NCBI GenBank assembly: GCA_963978545.1 | Contig: OZ021731.1 | Coordinates: 29,426,093-29,490,092, forward strand | Origin: Linyphia triangularis | Lineage: Eukaryota; Arthropoda; Arachnida; Araneae; Linyphiidae | Length of the DNA stretch: 64,000 bases | Reading direction: 5' to 3' | Shown: one piece after another, positions 10,231 to 21,166 of the stretch | Layout: each line of letters opens with the position of its first letter | How positions within the stretch are numbered: position 1 is the stretch's first letter | Program-made: the position numbers and the translations under genes | The notes under the pieces: generated by a model | The model's database searches: none | Told to the model about the DNA's origin: nothing | What the model saw: the letters and a program-made list of their open reading frames with translations, nothing else

Positions 10231-11509
10231 TTATAGTCTAGTTATTAGTCTATCTCAATAGAATCAGAATTGCTAAAGTCACATGCTATATGTCATATGA
10301 AAGGTCCAACAAAAAGAATTTAAATAACACCAATTTTAACTGAATTCAATTTAAAATTCTTTAAATCAAAACTTTAAATTAACATATATCAGTTAGAATA
10401 TCAGGATAAGATTAGGTAAGTTACAAAGCATTCAATTGGATGTTCTTAATGTAAGTGCTTAAAAATTCGGAAGAGTATACACATATTAACTCTTTTCAAC
10501 TCGATATAGATTTTCAACATTTATATTCAGTGATAAGAGTTCGTACCAAATTCAGCAACTATGGCAATTTTTGATACTCTTCCGTTAGACGGGTATCTGT
10601 TGGCGCAGTTGGCGCCAAGCTTAAATGTTTACACGTTTAATTGAAGCGTAAATATAACGGTAACCCTAAATGTTTACTGTTTGTTATAGAAGTTATAAAT
10701 GTTTTGAAGGTTGCTAGTTATGATGAGTTATCGAAGCAGTTTGGCGGTTTTTATCTGGTATCTGTTTAAGGGAAGAGCACTGATTTTTTGAGGAAAATCT
10801 CAATTGAAAAAGATTTGTCAGCATTATTAATGAAAATTTCAGTCATAATATATCATCAAATTATACTCGCTTAGTATCGATGCCTGATGAACCAGTGAAG
10901 AAGCAGCAATTTAGTGATATTTACTCTCACAAAACAGCTTTTGTTTTAATGTTATGTTTCTTTTCTTTTGAGTTCTATTAATCAGTCCAGTTTATTAAGT
11001 TTATGTTCATTTTTTTTTTTTTTTTTTTCATTTTCCTTTTTATTCCCAACCATTCTTAATCTTAGTTTACATTTTGCAACGTTACTTGTTAATGTAATTT
11101 AGATTTTTTTTTTTAAAAAAAAAACTTAATCTTATTTTGACTTAGCGATTTTAATTTTTCAGTTTTTTTTCTTTTCATTTTATTATGTTTTTTCAGCTTG
11201 TATTCAGTTTTATTTTTTCAGTTCCCACCCCCTTTATTCGATGAGAGCTTATCTGTAAAATAAATGACACTTGACATTAATGTCCACCATTTCAAAAGCG
11301 AAAAGAAGTCGTTTCCTTAGAAGACAATTCACAAGACAAAAGTTTTAATTTTACAAGAAAAGTTCGCATCGACTGCAAGCGAAGTTCTTTTCAATCTCAC
11401 CTCCCCTCATTTATGCAGTGATGCAGTAAGAAGTATTTACAAAGACATTCTCTGTCTGTTTATTGGTTTTTCCGAGGTGGTTACAAGTAGAGAAAAAAAT
11501 AGTACTTAC
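10231..11509. other. unassigned spacer
   Basis: AT-rich, with T-runs at 11011-11028 and 11106-11115. GGCGCAGTTGGCGCC near 10603 is a small GC island. No gene recognised. Confidence 0.4.
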
Positions 11510-11611
11510 TTGTTATCCCAACGACCGTTGGCGAAACTTTTGTCATCTAAAAAAAATTCGAACCACCTGGTCTCCTGGGAGGTCCGGTTCGGCTCTGATC
11601 AACATCGGGAA
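11510..11611 (-). other. candidate exon, minus strand
   Basis: On the minus strand a strong donor, AA followed by GTAAGTACT, starts at 11509. Upstream are three possible acceptors: CAG at 11612-11614, ATCAG within the segment, and a T8-AG tract directly before ATGACAAAAGTTTCG. The full 102 bp has a stop in every frame. From the middle acceptor one frame stays open, ending in residues such as RWFEFFLDDKSFANGRWDNK. From the T8-AG acceptor a 37-bp micro-exon results. The local GC content is higher than the surroundings. No homologue is recognised, and the exon could be spurious. Confidence 0.25.
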
Positions 11612-11813
11612 CTGAAAAAGAAGTTATCGATTTGGTATTAAAACATAAATCGAGTTTTAATACGTAAATGGCTATTCATAAATATATACTATACTTATTT
11701 TTTGTTTCAAATGGGTTATGTGTTAAAAGTCAAAAATAAACTCCATGTATATTTGAATTAAAGCATTTTAGAAGTAAATTTATTAATAATTTTTTTGGAA
11801 ACATCATAACTAG

Positions 11814-11815
<2 letters not shown>

Positions 11816-11872
<57 letters not shown>
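11816..11872. repeat. (TA)n microsatellite
   Basis: Uninterrupted alternating TA over about 56 bp. Confidence 0.95.
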
Positions 11873-11875
<3 letters not shown>

Positions 11876-11993
11876 CCCCAATCTATTAGATTTATCACGC
11901 TCTAAAGTTCTTAGGAATAACTACATTTCTGTCTTGACATTATTTTGTTTACATAAATATCAGAGAATATGTTAGAATTTCATGCATTCTGTG

Positions 11994-12676
11994 TAGAAGT
12001 CGGAAATATCGATCAAAATAAATATCGATAAAATATCGATGTATCAATACGTGATTTATTTTTTTTATTTGATTTTCCATTTTGCCAGAAACGAAGTTTT
12101 TAGGGGCAAATTTCTGCTTTTCATGAATTTGTGGCAAAATTGTTTTGATAAATAAATTGTAAAAATTGTTTTTATAACTAAACTATAAGAATTGTTTTTA
12201 TAAATAAATTATATTATCAATAATAATAACTAAAATACATTTGGATGTCAATGCATAAATTCACATTTATTTTTAAAAAAGAAATTTTGAAAAGTAGTTT
12301 ACAGCATATTTGGCTGATAGAGATGGTTTTAATATTTAAAATTATTTGCAAATTTCAGGCACACGTTGGCAACAGAAACGGCGCTATGTTAATGACTACT
12401 AATAAATGATCTTATCTTTCCATTACATATGTTTTCTTTTCGGTTAGGGTGCCATTTTTACTGATTCTCAGCCAAGTCCAAACTTTAGTTTCAAAGTTTT
12501 TGAAAAGGGAATATTGAAAATCGAAAAAACACATGAAACTACAAAACGATCATCAAAAAACTAAAAATGTTTGAAAATATCGATATATCGGTGACTTGTA
12601 TCGATATTTTTACTACCGATATTTAAAAAAAAATATCAATAAAAATATCGTAGTATCTATATATCGCCGACCTCTA
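11994..12676. mobile_element. fam-C hAT MITE, copy 2
   Basis: Ends TAGAAGTCGG and CCGACCTCTA with a perfect 8-bp target duplication ATTCTGTG (11986-11993 and 12677-12684). Multiple ATCGAT in both subterminal zones. The interior matches the copy at 4.3 kb. No coding capacity. The TAGAG start and 8-bp duplication are hAT hallmarks. Confidence 0.92.
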
Positions 12677-12837
12677 ATTCTGTGTCATACAAGAATGGGA
12701 AAAGTACTAGCCTGTCGTACTGTTTCATATTATACCCGTGTTTCGCTACGATATTTTAACATGTGCAATATTTTAGCTGGCTGTGAGGCCTCACGTTGCG
12801 GAAATCCATCATTGGTGCATAGGTCCTAGTTTTTGGC

Positions 12838-13020
12838 GCTTCGCTCGCAGGAAGGTTCACCACTACGCAAAATTGAGCTCTTTTCGTTCGCTGAAAAGTT
12901 CATTGACACATAAGTACAGGCTTACTTCACTCGTTGAAAGGTTCATTACTATTCAAGAATACGCTCGCTTCTCTCGCTGAAAGGTTCATTGTTGCGTAAG
13001 CATGAGCTCGCTTCACACAC
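12838..13020. repeat. about 57-bp imperfect repeats, four copies
   Basis: Each unit contains a TTCGYTCGCTGAAAGGTTCA-like block followed by TACGCAA or a variant. Divergence between units is substantial. The 65- and 77-codon frames crossing this zone are not credible genes. Confidence 0.65.
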
Positions 13021-13129
13021 TAAAATCTATAATTGCTACGTAAAGCCTTAATATCAGAAACCACTTTCCTGTCGAAGCACACAAAATAATCCCCCCATTA
13101 ATACAATAATACAACACCCGTTTAAAATT

Positions 13130-15135
13130 ATTTTAACAAGTGTTTGTGGAAAGCAAAATTAGAAGGCCAAAACTACTTATGTTTCAACTTTCAGAGCTCT
13201 AGGTCAATTAGAAGTCGCTTTTTAGGATAATATTAGTTAAAATAATTAATCAAAAATAAAATTAAAATTTTAACATTCCTTTTGTCAATAGTCCAATTAG
13301 AATGCCAAAACTACTTGTGTTGAAAATTTCTGAACTGTAGCCCAAGTAGAAATCGTTTTGTAAAATATTTGTTAATTAATTAAAAAATTTAGTTAAAAAA
13401 GAACTAAATAAAAATTAAATTCTGTTTTCAAAAGTCCAATTAAAAGGCCAAAACTAATTATGTTGAAAATTTCAGAGCTGTAACTCTATTAGAAATAGTT
13501 CTGTAAAATAATTATTAATTAAAAAAAATAATTAAAAAAGAACTAAATAAAAATTTAAAATTCTATTTTTCAAAAGTTCAATTAGGAGGCCACAACTACT
13601 TAGGTTGAAAATTTCAGAGCTGTAGCCCCATTAGATATCGTTTTGTTTAATATATATTAATTAATTACAAAAATTAATTAAAAATGAACTAAATAAAAAT
13701 TTGGAATTCTGTTTTTTAAAAGTCCAATTTGAAGGCTGAAACTAATTATGTTGAAAATTTCATAGCTGTAGCCCTATTAGAAATAGTTCTGTAAAATAAT
13801 TATTAATTAAAAAAAATAATTAAAAAAGAACTAAATAAAAATTTAAAATTCTATTTTTCAAAAGTTCAATTAGGAGGCCACAACTACTTAGGTTGAAAAT
13901 TTCAGAGCTGTAGCCCCATTAGATATCGTTTTGTTAAATATATATTAATTAATTACAAAAATTAATTAAAAATGAACTAAATAAAAATTTGGAATTCTGT
14001 TTTTTAAAAGTCCAATTTGAAGGCTGAAACTAATTATGTTGAAAATTTCATAGCTGTAGCCCTATTAGAAATAGTTCTGTAAAATAATTATTAATTAAAA
14101 AAAATAATTAAAAAAGAACTAAATAAAAATTTAAAATTCTATTTTTCAAAAGTTCAATTAGGAGGCCACAACTACTTAGGTTGAAAATTTCAGAGCTGTA
14201 GCCCCATTAGATATCGTTTTGTTTAATATATATTAATTAATTACAAAAATTAATTAAAAATGAACTAAATAAAAATTTGGAATTCTGTTTTTTAAAAGTC
14301 CAATTTGAAGGCTGAAACTAATTATGTTGAAAATTTCATAGCTGTAGCCCTATTAGAAATAGTTCTGTAAAATAATTATTAATTAAAAAAAATAATTAAA
14401 AAAGAACTAAATAAAAATTTAAAATTCTATTTTTCAAAAGTTCAATTAGGAGGCCACAACTACTTAGGTTGAAAATTTCAGAGCTGTAGCCCCATTAGAT
14501 ATCGTTTTGTTAAATATATATTAATTAATTACAAAAATTAATTAAAAATGAACTAAATAAAAATTTGGAATTCTGTTTTTTAAAAGTCCAATTTGAAGGC
14601 TGAAACTAATTATGTTGAAAATTTCATAGCTGTAGCCCTATTAGAAATAGTTCTGTAAAATAATTATTAATTAAAAAAAATAATTAAAAAAGAACTAAAT
14701 AAAAATTTAAAATTCTATTTTTCAAAAGTTCAATTAGGAGGCCACAACTACTTAGGTTGAAAATTTCAGAGCTGTAGCCCCATTAGATATCGTTTTGTTA
14801 AATATATATTAATTAATTACAAAAATTAATTAAAAATGAACTAAATAAAAATTTGGAATTCTGTTTTTTAAAAGTCCAATTTGAAGGCTGAAACTAATTA
14901 TGTTGAAAATTTCATAGCTGTAGCCCTATTAGAAATCGTTTCGTAAAATATTTATTATTTAAAAAAAATTAATTAAAAAAAAATAACAAATTTAAAATTC
15001 TGTCTTTCAATAGTTCAATAAGAAGGCCAAAATTACTTATTTTGAAAATGTCAGAGCTGTAACCCTATTAGAAGTCGTTTTGTAATTTTTTAAAAATTAA
15101 TTAAGAAAATTAATTAAAAAATAACTTATACTATA
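13130..15135. repeat. 144-bp satellite with 288-bp dimeric higher-order repeat
   Basis: Monomers share GTTGAAAATTTCA and GCTGTAGCCC. The central part is a dimer of 146 and 142 bp repeated exactly every 288 bp, with the same landmark TTCTATTTTTCAAAAG at 13561, 13849, 14137, 14425 and 14713. Outer monomers on both sides are clearly diverged. One type has AATTAGGAGGCCACAAC, the other AATTTGAAGGCTGAAAC. A single-base variant (GTTTAATATA or GTTAAATATA) differs between successive dimers. Confidence 0.92.
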
Positions 15136-15170
15136 ACTGTACCAAAAAGTTTTGAATTCTTCAAGATTTT

Positions 15171-15944
15171 TTAGTACACAGAAAAAAAAAGTAGAACCCA
15201 TTTTACTAACTTCGTAATCACGACCAAAATAAAACATCAAAGAAATGAAATCGAAAATGAAATACCACGCTTCTGATGTAAATTGTAAAATAGATTAAAT
15301 AATATGGAATTTGATACACTGGGGAAAAAAACACTATACAAATGAAAATAACCAAAAGAAAGAATTTTGATATTCTGGGTTAAATACTAAAGAAAATGAA
15401 TAAATATTTACTTGGGAATAAAAAGAAATACTAACAAATGCCGAAATGATTTGAAAGTTTTCGGTGAATTTCAGTAATATTAGACGTTATGTTGACATTC
15501 AGAATATTATGTCATTAATAATATTATATGAATATTATGTTGCGCTTTCAAAAGGCGCATGCGCAGAGCGCTGATTAATAGTAATATATGGAAAATTATA
15601 AAAGTATTCGAACCGCTTTTCTGATAGACGATTGTAATACATAAAAATAATCAGAAAAATGAGGGTGACACATTAAAATAACTTTTGGTTGTATTCTAAT
15701 GTAATAAAACAATATCGTTGCCATTTCAATTATTTTTTTCATGTCATTAAATTTTACTGAAAGCAACTTTTAATCAAAATTAAAAGTTGTTCTCTACAAT
15801 CTCCATGTACTAAAGCTTCTATGTACCAAATTTCGTACCTCTAGGTTAAACAATGTGGATTTGTATAAGGTTCAGATGTACAGACAACTCAGTTTTATAT
15901 ATATAAATATTGCTATCCGTTTTCTTTTATAACCAAGAATATAC
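15171..15944. other. unassigned spacer
   Basis: AT-rich; one small GC patch near 15550 (GCGCATGCGCAGAGCGC). No gene recognised. Confidence 0.4.
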
Positions 15945-16480
15945 AGGAGTTTCGAGAAAGGATTCCCTAACTTTGAAACGGCATGACTGTGAAAGAGTGA
16001 GAAACAGAAAAAAAAAAAAGACAACTGGTATTGTTGGATGAGACAGGTATCGAATTTTAAATTCAGCGGTTTGCAAAATTAGTTACATTATTAAAATATG
16101 AGTACAAATTATTGTAAAATCAGAATACAGCTGAAGGTTTATCGTTTCTGTCATTAAAATGGGTCATATGATTAATTTACAGGATAGTACATCTTAACGA
16201 TCATTTGCAGTATGCAGTGGTTTTTCAAGACACACAGACGAGTTTTCAGTGCCTCATATTATCCAGTTTTGTTTATTGACCTCATCGGTAAACCCTTATG
16301 CAGCCTTCATTAAATTTACCCCATCAATTAATTTTACAAACCAATGAATTTAAAATTCTGCACCTGTCTAACCAATACACCACTTGTCTCTTCTTTCTGT
16401 CTCTCATTGTTTCGTAAAACGCTCTTATGCGCTTTCAAAGTTAAGTATAACTTTCTGAAAGACCTTATAGCTTTCCTTCA
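15945..16480. mobile_element. fam-J MITE-like element, copy 2
   Basis: Same arrangement as at 6371-6915. The left arm (CCCTAACTTTGAAACGGCAT, GTTGGATGAGACAGGT) is inverted near 16365-16475 (CACCTGTCTAACCAATACAC, TTTCTGAAAGACC). Both copies are preceded by TAACCAAGAATATACA. No open frame. Confidence 0.65.
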
Positions 16481-16500
16481 CATTTTCTTTCTTACTGTAC

Positions 16501-16518
16501 GTGGCTAAATTTAGCCAC
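16501..16518. repeat. perfect 18-bp palindrome
   Basis: GTGGCTAAATTTAGCCAC, directly abutting the fam-D end. It may simply be a target context of that insertion. Confidence 0.8.
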
Positions 16519-16946
16519 AATGGACAATTCCCGCATTTTTTTTTTAAACGATTAAAATTAGTTTATATTTAGGAAGAATTTCTTCCTGATTCCAAAAATT
16601 CAAGCAAAAGTTCTTTAAAAAAATTAGTTATTTAAATATTATGAAAAGAAATAGCCCCGAAACCTCGTCCGATTGCAATCCGATCAAAACGATCACCTGT
16701 AGCTGTGACGTCAAAACATCTTTCCGTTCTCTATGGTTATCGTGAGGTATTTTTTTGCCAAATAATTGGCATTAGTTTGGTAAGACAGTTGCCGCATCCT
16801 GTACAAGTTTACGAGAAACTTGCAAAAATAGTTTCCGCTGCTGCATTTCAATCCAATTTGTTTCAGATCAAGCGAAGTCACATTCAATTCGAGCCGAATG
16901 AATCGTTTTTCCAGCCTAAACTAACAAGCAAACTTAGGTTGCAAAT
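16519..16946 (+). mobile_element. fam-D MITE, copy 2
   Basis: Starts with AATGGACAATTCCCGCATTT and carries TTTATATTTAGGAAGAATTT, GTGACGTCAAAAC and GAGCCGAATGAATCG. The other end (AACTTAGGTTGC) matches the subtype at 2.2 kb. It is followed by a purine-only run to about 17025. The 164-codon frame at 16705-17199 runs out of this element through the purine run into the next satellite and is not a gene. Confidence 0.7.
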
Positions 16947-17030
16947 TAAAAAACAAAAGAAGAAAAAAGAAGAGGGGGGGAAAAAAAAAAAGAAAAAAAA
17001 AGAAAGAGAGAAAAGAAAAGTAAAGCAAAT

Positions 17031-18251
17031 CCCTCACTCATTCACTAACTCACTGACTCACTCACTCATCACTAATTCTCCCACTTCCCACAAGTCCACA
17101 ACTCTGAAAATTGGTACAAATATCAACAATGGTAAACTTAAAAAAAGTAAGCTATTCGGATCTCGATTAACCCACTTTAAGGGGCCGAAAAGGGGTTAAA
17201 AGTTCCAAAACGAGGGATATTTGAATGTCCTACTTCCCATTTCATCACAACTCTAAAAATTGGTGCGAACCTCAATAAAGACAAACGTAGAAAAATTAAG
17301 CTATTCCGATCTCGATTAACCCACTTTAAGGGATGGAAAAGGGGTTAAACGTTCCAAACTAGGGATATTCGAATGTCCCCCCTTCCGACTTGGCCACAAT
17401 TTTGAAAATTGGTACAAATGTCAACAATGGTAAACATAGAAAAAGTAAGCTATTCCAATCCCGATTAACAGGTAAAAAGAAGTTAAATGTTTCAAACGAG
17501 GGATATTCGAATGTCCTACTTCCCCTATGGTCACAACTCTGAAAACTGGTGCGAATATCAATAAAGACAAACGTAGAAAAAGTAATCTATTCCGATCTCG
17601 ATTAATCCACTTTAAGGGATGGAAAAGGGGTTAAACGCTCTAAACGAGGAATATTCCAATGTCCCACTTCCGACATGGTCACAATTTTGAAAATTGGTAC
17701 GAATACCAATAATGGTAAACATAGAAAAAACATGCTATTCCGATCTCGATTAACACACTTTAAGGGGTGGAAAAGGGGTTAAACGTTCCAAACTCGAATA
17801 TCCCACTTCCCATATGGTCACAATTCTGAAAATTGGTGCAAATATGAACAAAGACAAATATAGAAAAAGTAAGCTATTCCGATCTCGGTTAACCCACTTT
17901 TAGGGATCGAAAAGTCAAAAACTTAATGTCTCAATTCTAATACAGCTACTACTTTGAAATTTAGAACTAAGAGCAAACATAAACACACTAAACTATTACA
18001 ATCCCGATTACGTAATTAAAAAGTGTCCGAAGGGAGTTAAACATTCTAAACAAGGGATATTCAAATGTCTATTTCCAATATACTGTTCACAATTATAAAT
18101 TTTGTTAAAAATATTAACAAAGTTCCTATTTTGATAAATCAATTTGTCGGAATCGAAATGGGAGGAAACGTCTGAAGCGTAGAATACATGTCTTTTGATC
18201 GCTAAAATGCTAGTGGTAAAATTTCGTAGCGCAGCACGGGTATTCAGCTAG
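17031..18251 (+). mobile_element. fam-K Helitron-like element with 149-bp satellite, copy 1
   Basis: Begins around a (TCAC)n-like stretch, followed by about eight tandem units of 137-149 bp. The landmark GATCTCGATTAACCCACTTT or a variant recurs at 17159, 17308, 17457, 17594, 17742 and 17881. Each unit also holds GAAAATTGGTRCAAAT and GGGGTTAAACGTTC. The 3' end reads CGTAGCGCAGCACGGGTATT then CAGCTAG before T. The shared terminal block with 12.7 kb supports one superfamily with different satellite fillings. Helitron class is inferred from the end only. Confidence 0.5.
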
Positions 18252-18364
18252 TAAATATATAAAAAAAAATGAGTTAATTGTCCATACGCATTTATGTATT
18301 ACAGTGTATGCAAATGATATCTGCAGACTTCTTGTCGCCCAATCTGTAAGTCTTTACATATGAA

Positions 18365-18888
18365 TAGAGGTCGGAAATATCGATCAAAATAAATATCGAT
18401 ACTATATCGTTGCATAGAAAAAAAATATCAATAAAATATCAATACATCGATACATGATTTTTTTAAAATTTTATTTTCAATTTTGCGAGAAACAAAGTTT
18501 TTCGGGGCGAATTTCTACTTTTCATGATTGCTTTTTTGTAAGGTGATTACTTTTTCAACTGAAATGGATCTATTACCAAAAAGAAAGTTATACTTTCGCT
18601 TAATTGGTGCAGTGATTTTAAGAAAAATTCAGATAATTTTCAATAGTTTTTAAGTGTATGGCAAAATATTGGATTTTGGTGCCATTTTAACTGTCTCTCA
18701 GCCAAATTCAAACTTTAGTTTTGAAGTTTTTGAAAAGGGAATAAAGAAAATCGAAAAACATGGAACTACAAAACGATCATCAAAAAACTAAAAATGTTTG
18801 AAAATATCGATATATCGGTGACTTTTATCGATATTTTTATAGAAATATCGATAAAAATATCGTCGTATCGATATATCGCCGACCTCTA
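18365..18888. mobile_element. fam-C hAT MITE, copy 3
   Basis: Ends TAGAGGTCGG and CCGACCTCTA, perfect 8-bp duplication CATATGAA at 18357-18364 and 18889-18896. Its centre differs from copies 1 and 2 but matches the copy at 57.6 kb (AATTGGTGCAGTGATTTTAA against its complement there), so two subfamilies share the termini. Confidence 0.93.
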
Positions 18889-18896
18889 CATATGAA

Positions 18897-19206
18897 GCAA
18901 CGAAAAGAAGTAATTCACAGTGATTTTTGATGTCATGTCATCAGAATCAAATGAGGACTCTAACTTGTCTGACGACAAAACACGTTTGTTGTCGTGCTGC
19001 ACGAATTGCGTGAGAGAAGAGGCCTACAAGATAAAAAAAAAAAAGACATCATAAGTGATATATTGCATGATGGATCCACGTGCGAAAAAATCAGTAAAAA
19101 ATTAATAGCTTCAAATAATAGTTTTTTTTTCTTGAATGGAGACGATTTGTACAGTTTTTAATATTTTCGAGACTGGGTTTTGAATACTTCAAATAATATT
19201 TCCAAG
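18897..19206. other. unassigned spacer
   Basis: No recognisable feature except A/T-runs. Confidence 0.4.
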
Positions 19207-19217
19207 GTTCACCTCTT

Positions 19218-20171
19218 GGTGTGGTGGGGTCGGAGAGAGGGGTTTACACTGGAAGATTTCGATCTCGTATTCTTCTAGATGCTCAAAATTACGAGACGTA
19301 TTTAGCTGTGTTAAGCACTTTATAAGTGGCAGAAATGGTTACGTGGCACTGGCGTACGTGGCTTTTGCGTACCATGGTTTTAGCGTAATACTAAAAGATC
19401 ACCGTGGCCTTAGGGTACACATTCCCATTGCACCTGTGTTGACTCCTGCTTCCCCCAGAAACACTTATCTCGACAAAAACCCAAAACTAAAAATTGCGAC
19501 AATAGCCAACACTTTTAAAATTTACAACCTCTTTTTGTAGGGAGAGATACTGAACCAGTCCCTTTTCCAAATACTGTGTTCTATCGCCAAATACTATTGA
19601 CAAAATATGGCCGCTCCTCTAAGTTTTGAATGTCACGTTGATTTGCCGACAGATAATTCACATTTCAAATATCCTCTTCCTCGAATTTCTTTATGGTGCG
19701 TAATAATTTTTCCATTGATTCCTGCAATATTTAAATCCTTTATATTAACTTAGCTTTTGTATGTTTGTTTGCTTATCGATGAGAGAAGAATCTGCGGCAG
19801 CCTAATCCCCGCTAATAAATAATATTCAAATAAAATATGATATCTTCCACGATATCTCAAATAACTCGAAAATCTTCTCACAAAATCCAATCATAGCAAA
19901 ATATTTCCTCAGAAAAAAGCGAAGCCAACAGTAAATACCCAAATCGATGGCGCCCCAAAAGTCGTCCGATGGGGTCCCAACGTGTTAAATTGACAGGTGA
20001 CATGCCCTCTTTCCCTTTCTCCCTAGTTACCCTCCTTCTCAGGTGTTAATGTACGCCAAAGCCACGCGATGTAACGCATTGTACCCTAAAGCCACGATAT
20101 TTTAGCTGTACGCCAAAGCCACGTACACGATATTGACAGTCGGTAGTTCCCAAAAACAAAACAAAAACAAA
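19218..20171 (+). mobile_element. fam-G SINE, 5'-truncated, split by fam-H
   Basis: Target duplication GTTCACCTCTT flanks it (19207-19217 and 20172-20182). The body GGTGTGGTGGGGTCGGAGAG to AAGTGGCAGAAAT matches the 3' part of the full SINE at 24.1-24.4 kb. It is interrupted at about 19337-20133 and resumes with GACAGTCGGT, ending in an A-rich tail (CAAAACAAAAACAAA type). The tRNA-like head is missing, as in 5'-truncated copies made by LINE machinery. Confidence 0.85.
19337..20133. mobile_element. fam-H inverted-repeat element inside the SINE
   Basis: The left and right ends carry an inverted motif CGTGGCTTTGGCGTACA. The left side holds four versions within about 110 bp (from 19341) and the right side three within about 85 bp (20050-20125). 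The interior has no conserved frame; the 65-codon frame at 19343-19540 merely crosses the left repeats. The insertion point is precise because the SINE halves rejoin, but the target duplication (perhaps AT) is not firm. Confidence 0.75.
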
Positions 20172-20329
20172 GTTCACCTCTTACTTTTATATAGATTCAT
20201 TATTAGTAATTTAAATGCCTTTTGATCAAAGACAATAAGGGTGACTAAGATTCATACAAAAAATAATGCTTGTTTATTTAGCTATATAAAAATATCATTC
20301 TTGAAAAATTTAGGGCCATGGAAGTAGTA

Positions 20330-20985
20330 CGAGAGGCTACTGCAATTTTTGGACCCCACATCGAACATCATTCTGAATTTTTTATAGAAATTAGAGAAAA
20401 GTTAGTAGATTAGGAATCCACTGGTCTGCCGTGGCAAAAATGGCCGAAACTGATCAATAATCGACTTGGAATGAGTTGAACTAAAATCCGATTGCCAAAT
20501 ATGTCATAACTTGCCAAAAATAGAACAAACTTATTCGTCTGGCAACCCACTTCATTTTGATTTTCAATGAGAAAAAGCGCAAACGATTTCTGATCTTTGG
20601 CTCTGAAAACTTATATCTTTTAAAAGTAAGCCAAATTGGCGACATTAGTTACATCATCAGTGACGTAATGTTTATTGCCAATTTGGCTCATTTGTGAAAG
20701 ATGCAAGTAAGTCATCGCTACACATCTAAATCGTTTGCAACCTTCTTAATTGAAAATTAAAGAGTGAGGGTTACCAAATAAAAAAAATGCTCATTATTTG
20801 GCAAGTTATGGCGCATTTTGCAATTGGATTCAGTTCAACTTATTAAAAGTCGATTTTTGACCAGTTTCGGCAATTTTTGCCACGGCAGACCAGTGGATTC
20901 CTAATCTACTCACTTTTCTCTAATTTCTATAAAAAATTCAGAATGATGTTCGATGGGGTCTAAAAATTGCAGTCGCCTCTCAGTC
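20330..20985. mobile_element. fam-B foldback MITE, copy 3
   Basis: TA on both sides; the right end is intact (GCAGTCGCCTCTCAGTC), the left end has lost a few bases (CGAGAGGCTACTGC). The orientation of the arms is opposite to copy 1. The centre TACATCATCAGTGACGTAATG keeps one intact CRE-like arm. Confidence 0.85.
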
Positions 20986-21166
20986 TAAAGTGTTTTGATT
21001 TGTTCTGGAAAATAAAGTTATTTTAGTGATATCCAACTTCTCCTGAAATTTAATCGCATAACTAACTTTTTCAATGCATATGAGCAGGTTTGTTAAAATC
21101 TATCCAAAATTTTAATCGGAATTTTTTAATTTATTTTATGTTAACTTAAATATGTGACAAAGGTAC

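Larger units (their letters stand above)
12707..15170 (-). mobile_element. fam-K Helitron-like element with internal satellite, copy 2
   Basis: Read on the minus strand it ends CGTAGCGAAACACGGGTAT, then a short variable segment, then CTAG followed by T. The element at 17.0-18.25 kb ends with the same CGTAGCG..CACGGGTAT block and CTAG before T. A CTRR end abutting T is the Helitron pattern. The interior holds a roughly 57-bp repeat zone (12838-13020, CGCTGAAAGGTTCATT motif) and a 144-bp satellite array. I see no 3' hairpin, Rep or helicase frame, and the distal boundary is approximate, so the class assignment is tentative. Confidence 0.45.

Noticed and set aside
16705..17199. 164-codon plus-strand frame with a long K/E-rich middle
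   Set aside because: Runs from a MITE through a purine-only tract into a satellite; composition comes from those repeats.
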